Source: an uncultured Clostridia bacterium
GTDB lineage: Bacteria; Bacillota; Clostridia; UBA1381
Assembly (NCBI GenBank): GCA_905236685.1
Contig: CAJOPD010000047.1
Coordinates: 1-7,033 of the forward strand
Direction of reading: 5' to 3'
DNA: 7,033 nucleotides
Positions 6,619-7,033 of the stretch are shown here, piece by piece. Position numbers and translations under genes: made by a program. A model generated the notes under the pieces. It saw only the letters and a list, made by a program, of their open reading frames with translations. It was not told where the DNA came from and searched no databases. Within the stretch, counting starts at the first letter, position 1, and each line of letters opens with the position of its first letter.

Positions 6619-6831
6619 ATGAAAAAGTTTTTGGCACTTCTTGTTGCTGCTTTGATGAGTATCAGTGTGCTTGCTGCTTGTGGAACACCCAAGACAGAAG
6701 AAGCTCCTGAGGAAACAGCAGTAGAAGAAACTGTTGAAGAGGAAGCTGTTGAGGAAGAAGCTGAGGAAACCGAAGCAGAAGCTACCGAAGAAGCAGAAGC
6801 AGAAACAGCTGAAGAAGCAGACGCAGAGTAA
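6619..6831 (+). CDS. Small, very acidic lipoprotein of unknown function
   Basis: I do not recognise a family for this 70-residue protein. Residues 1-20 form a lipoprotein signal peptide (MKKF, then a Leu/Ala/Val core) ending in lipobox LAAC, so C21 should be lipidated. The mature 50 residues hold 23 Glu, 1 Asp and a single Lys, with the rest mainly Ala, Thr and Val and no aromatic residue. No folded domain is visible, and it should be a disordered polyanion on the outer face of the membrane. Evidence that the gene is real includes an extended -10 promoter, an AGGAGGT with 8-nt spacing and a strong terminator just after the stop. All 16 Ala codons are GCT or GCA, unlike mnmE, which uses GCG and GCC freely. 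It stands alone in its transcript. It may be an independent surface protein or the remnant of a lipoprotein that lost its binding domain. Confidence 0.78.
   Translation: MKKFLALLVAALMSISVLAACGTPKTEEAPEETAVEETVEEEAVEEEAEETEAEATEEAEAETAEEADAE
6697..6828 (+). repeat. Purine-rich low-complexity GAA/GCA codon tract
   Basis: Codons 27-70 of the acidic lipoprotein are built mostly from GAA, GAG, GCA and GCT, giving irregular short repeats such as GAAGAAGC and GCAGAAGC. Triplet gain or loss here would keep the frame and only change tail length, so length variation between strains is plausible. Confidence 0.7.
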
Positions 6832-6844
6832 TAATATTCAAATC

Positions 6845-6888
6845 ACAAAAAGAAGCGATAAATTTATCGCTTCTTTTTGTATTTTTTT
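6845..6888 (+). terminator. Strong intrinsic terminator on a perfect 36-bp palindrome
   Basis: Bases 6845-6862 are the exact reverse complement of 6863-6880, with core GAAGCGATAAA / TTTATCGCTTC flanked by A5 and T5. In RNA this gives a stem of about 16 bp with an AATT loop. Seven T follow at 6882-6888. It ends the acidic lipoprotein transcript 13 nt after its stop. Because an A-run flanks the left arm, it could also stop transcription entering from the right on the - strand. Confidence 0.95.
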
Positions 6889-6898
6889 AAAATAATGC

Positions 6899-6927
6899 TT
6901 GACAAATGCATAAATTGATGTTACAAT
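6899..6927 (+). promoter_or_regulatory. Promoter of the tRNA-Lys gene
   Basis: A consensus -35 TTGACA (6899-6904), a 17-nt spacer and -10 TACAAT (6922-6927), with TG at 6919-6920 giving an extended -10. The tRNA begins 30 nt past the -10. This is the strongest promoter in the window, as expected for a stable RNA gene. Confidence 0.9.
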
Positions 6928-6957
6928 CTAATAGTTGCGTTTAGCGAATAAATATTT

Positions 6958-7033
6958 GCACCATTAGCTCAGCTGGTAGAGCACCTGACTCTTAATCAGG
7001 GTGCCCAGGGTTCGAGTCCCTGATGGTGCACCA
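6958..7033 (+). tRNA. tRNA-Lys (anticodon CUU)
   Basis: This is a complete 76-nt cloverleaf. The acceptor stem is GCACCAT (6958-6964) with ATGGTGC (7023-7029). The D arm is GCTC/GAGC around AGCTGGTA. The anticodon stem CCTGA (6984-6988) pairs with TCAGG (6996-7000), with anticodon CTT at 6991-6993 followed by A37. The variable loop has 5 nt. The T stem is CAGGG/CCCTG around TTCGAGT, the discriminator is A, and CCA is encoded in the gene. The tRNA reads the AAG lysine codon. The window ends at the last A of CCA, so further tRNA genes in the same transcript or an integration site at the 3' end cannot be judged. Confidence 0.98.

Overview
The window looks like a chromosomal segment of a low-to-mid GC Firmicute, most likely in the Clostridia. 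All genes lie on the + strand. Genes are preceded by AGGAGG-type ribosome binding sites, the recognisable promoters are sigma-A-like with extended -10 elements, and the proteins (NudF, NrdR, MnmE, SBP/permease/ATPase) read as Gram-positive members of their families. I cannot name the genus. Nothing suggests plasmid, phage or insertion-sequence DNA.

Region 1 (1-4041) is a tightly packed run of five housekeeping or metabolic genes. They are the 3' part of a 5'-methylthioadenosine/S-adenosylhomocysteine nucleosidase (mtnN), an ADP-ribose-type Nudix pyrophosphatase (nudF), L-rhamnose isomerase (rhaA), the ribonucleotide reductase repressor NrdR, and the tRNA-modification GTPase MnmE. Gaps are 13, 3, 31 and -11 nt, with no promoter or terminator visible between them, so co-transcription is likely. 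rhaA is the odd member, because no other rhamnose gene is in view.

Region 2 (4042-6409) is a complete polar amino acid ABC importer with its own promoter: solute-binding lipoprotein, membrane permease and ATPase. A 13-bp hairpin with a poor U-tract sits between the binding-protein gene and the permease gene. It probably lowers downstream expression, so that binding protein is made in excess of the membrane complex. The permease and ATPase genes overlap by 11 nt, and the ATPase starts at GTG.

Region 3 (6410-6891) is the least ordinary part. A promoter with an extended -10 drives a roughly 95-nt structured leader containing three consecutive hairpins. The leader precedes a 70-residue lipoprotein whose mature part is almost half glutamate and has no recognisable domain. 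The gene ends at a strong terminator built on a perfect 36-bp palindrome.

Region 4 (6892-7033) has a near-consensus promoter and a complete tRNA-Lys(CUU) gene with encoded CCA, which ends at the last base of the window.

I did not find a clear new multi-gene system. The best candidate for something undescribed is the short, apparently well-expressed acidic lipoprotein with its structured leader.
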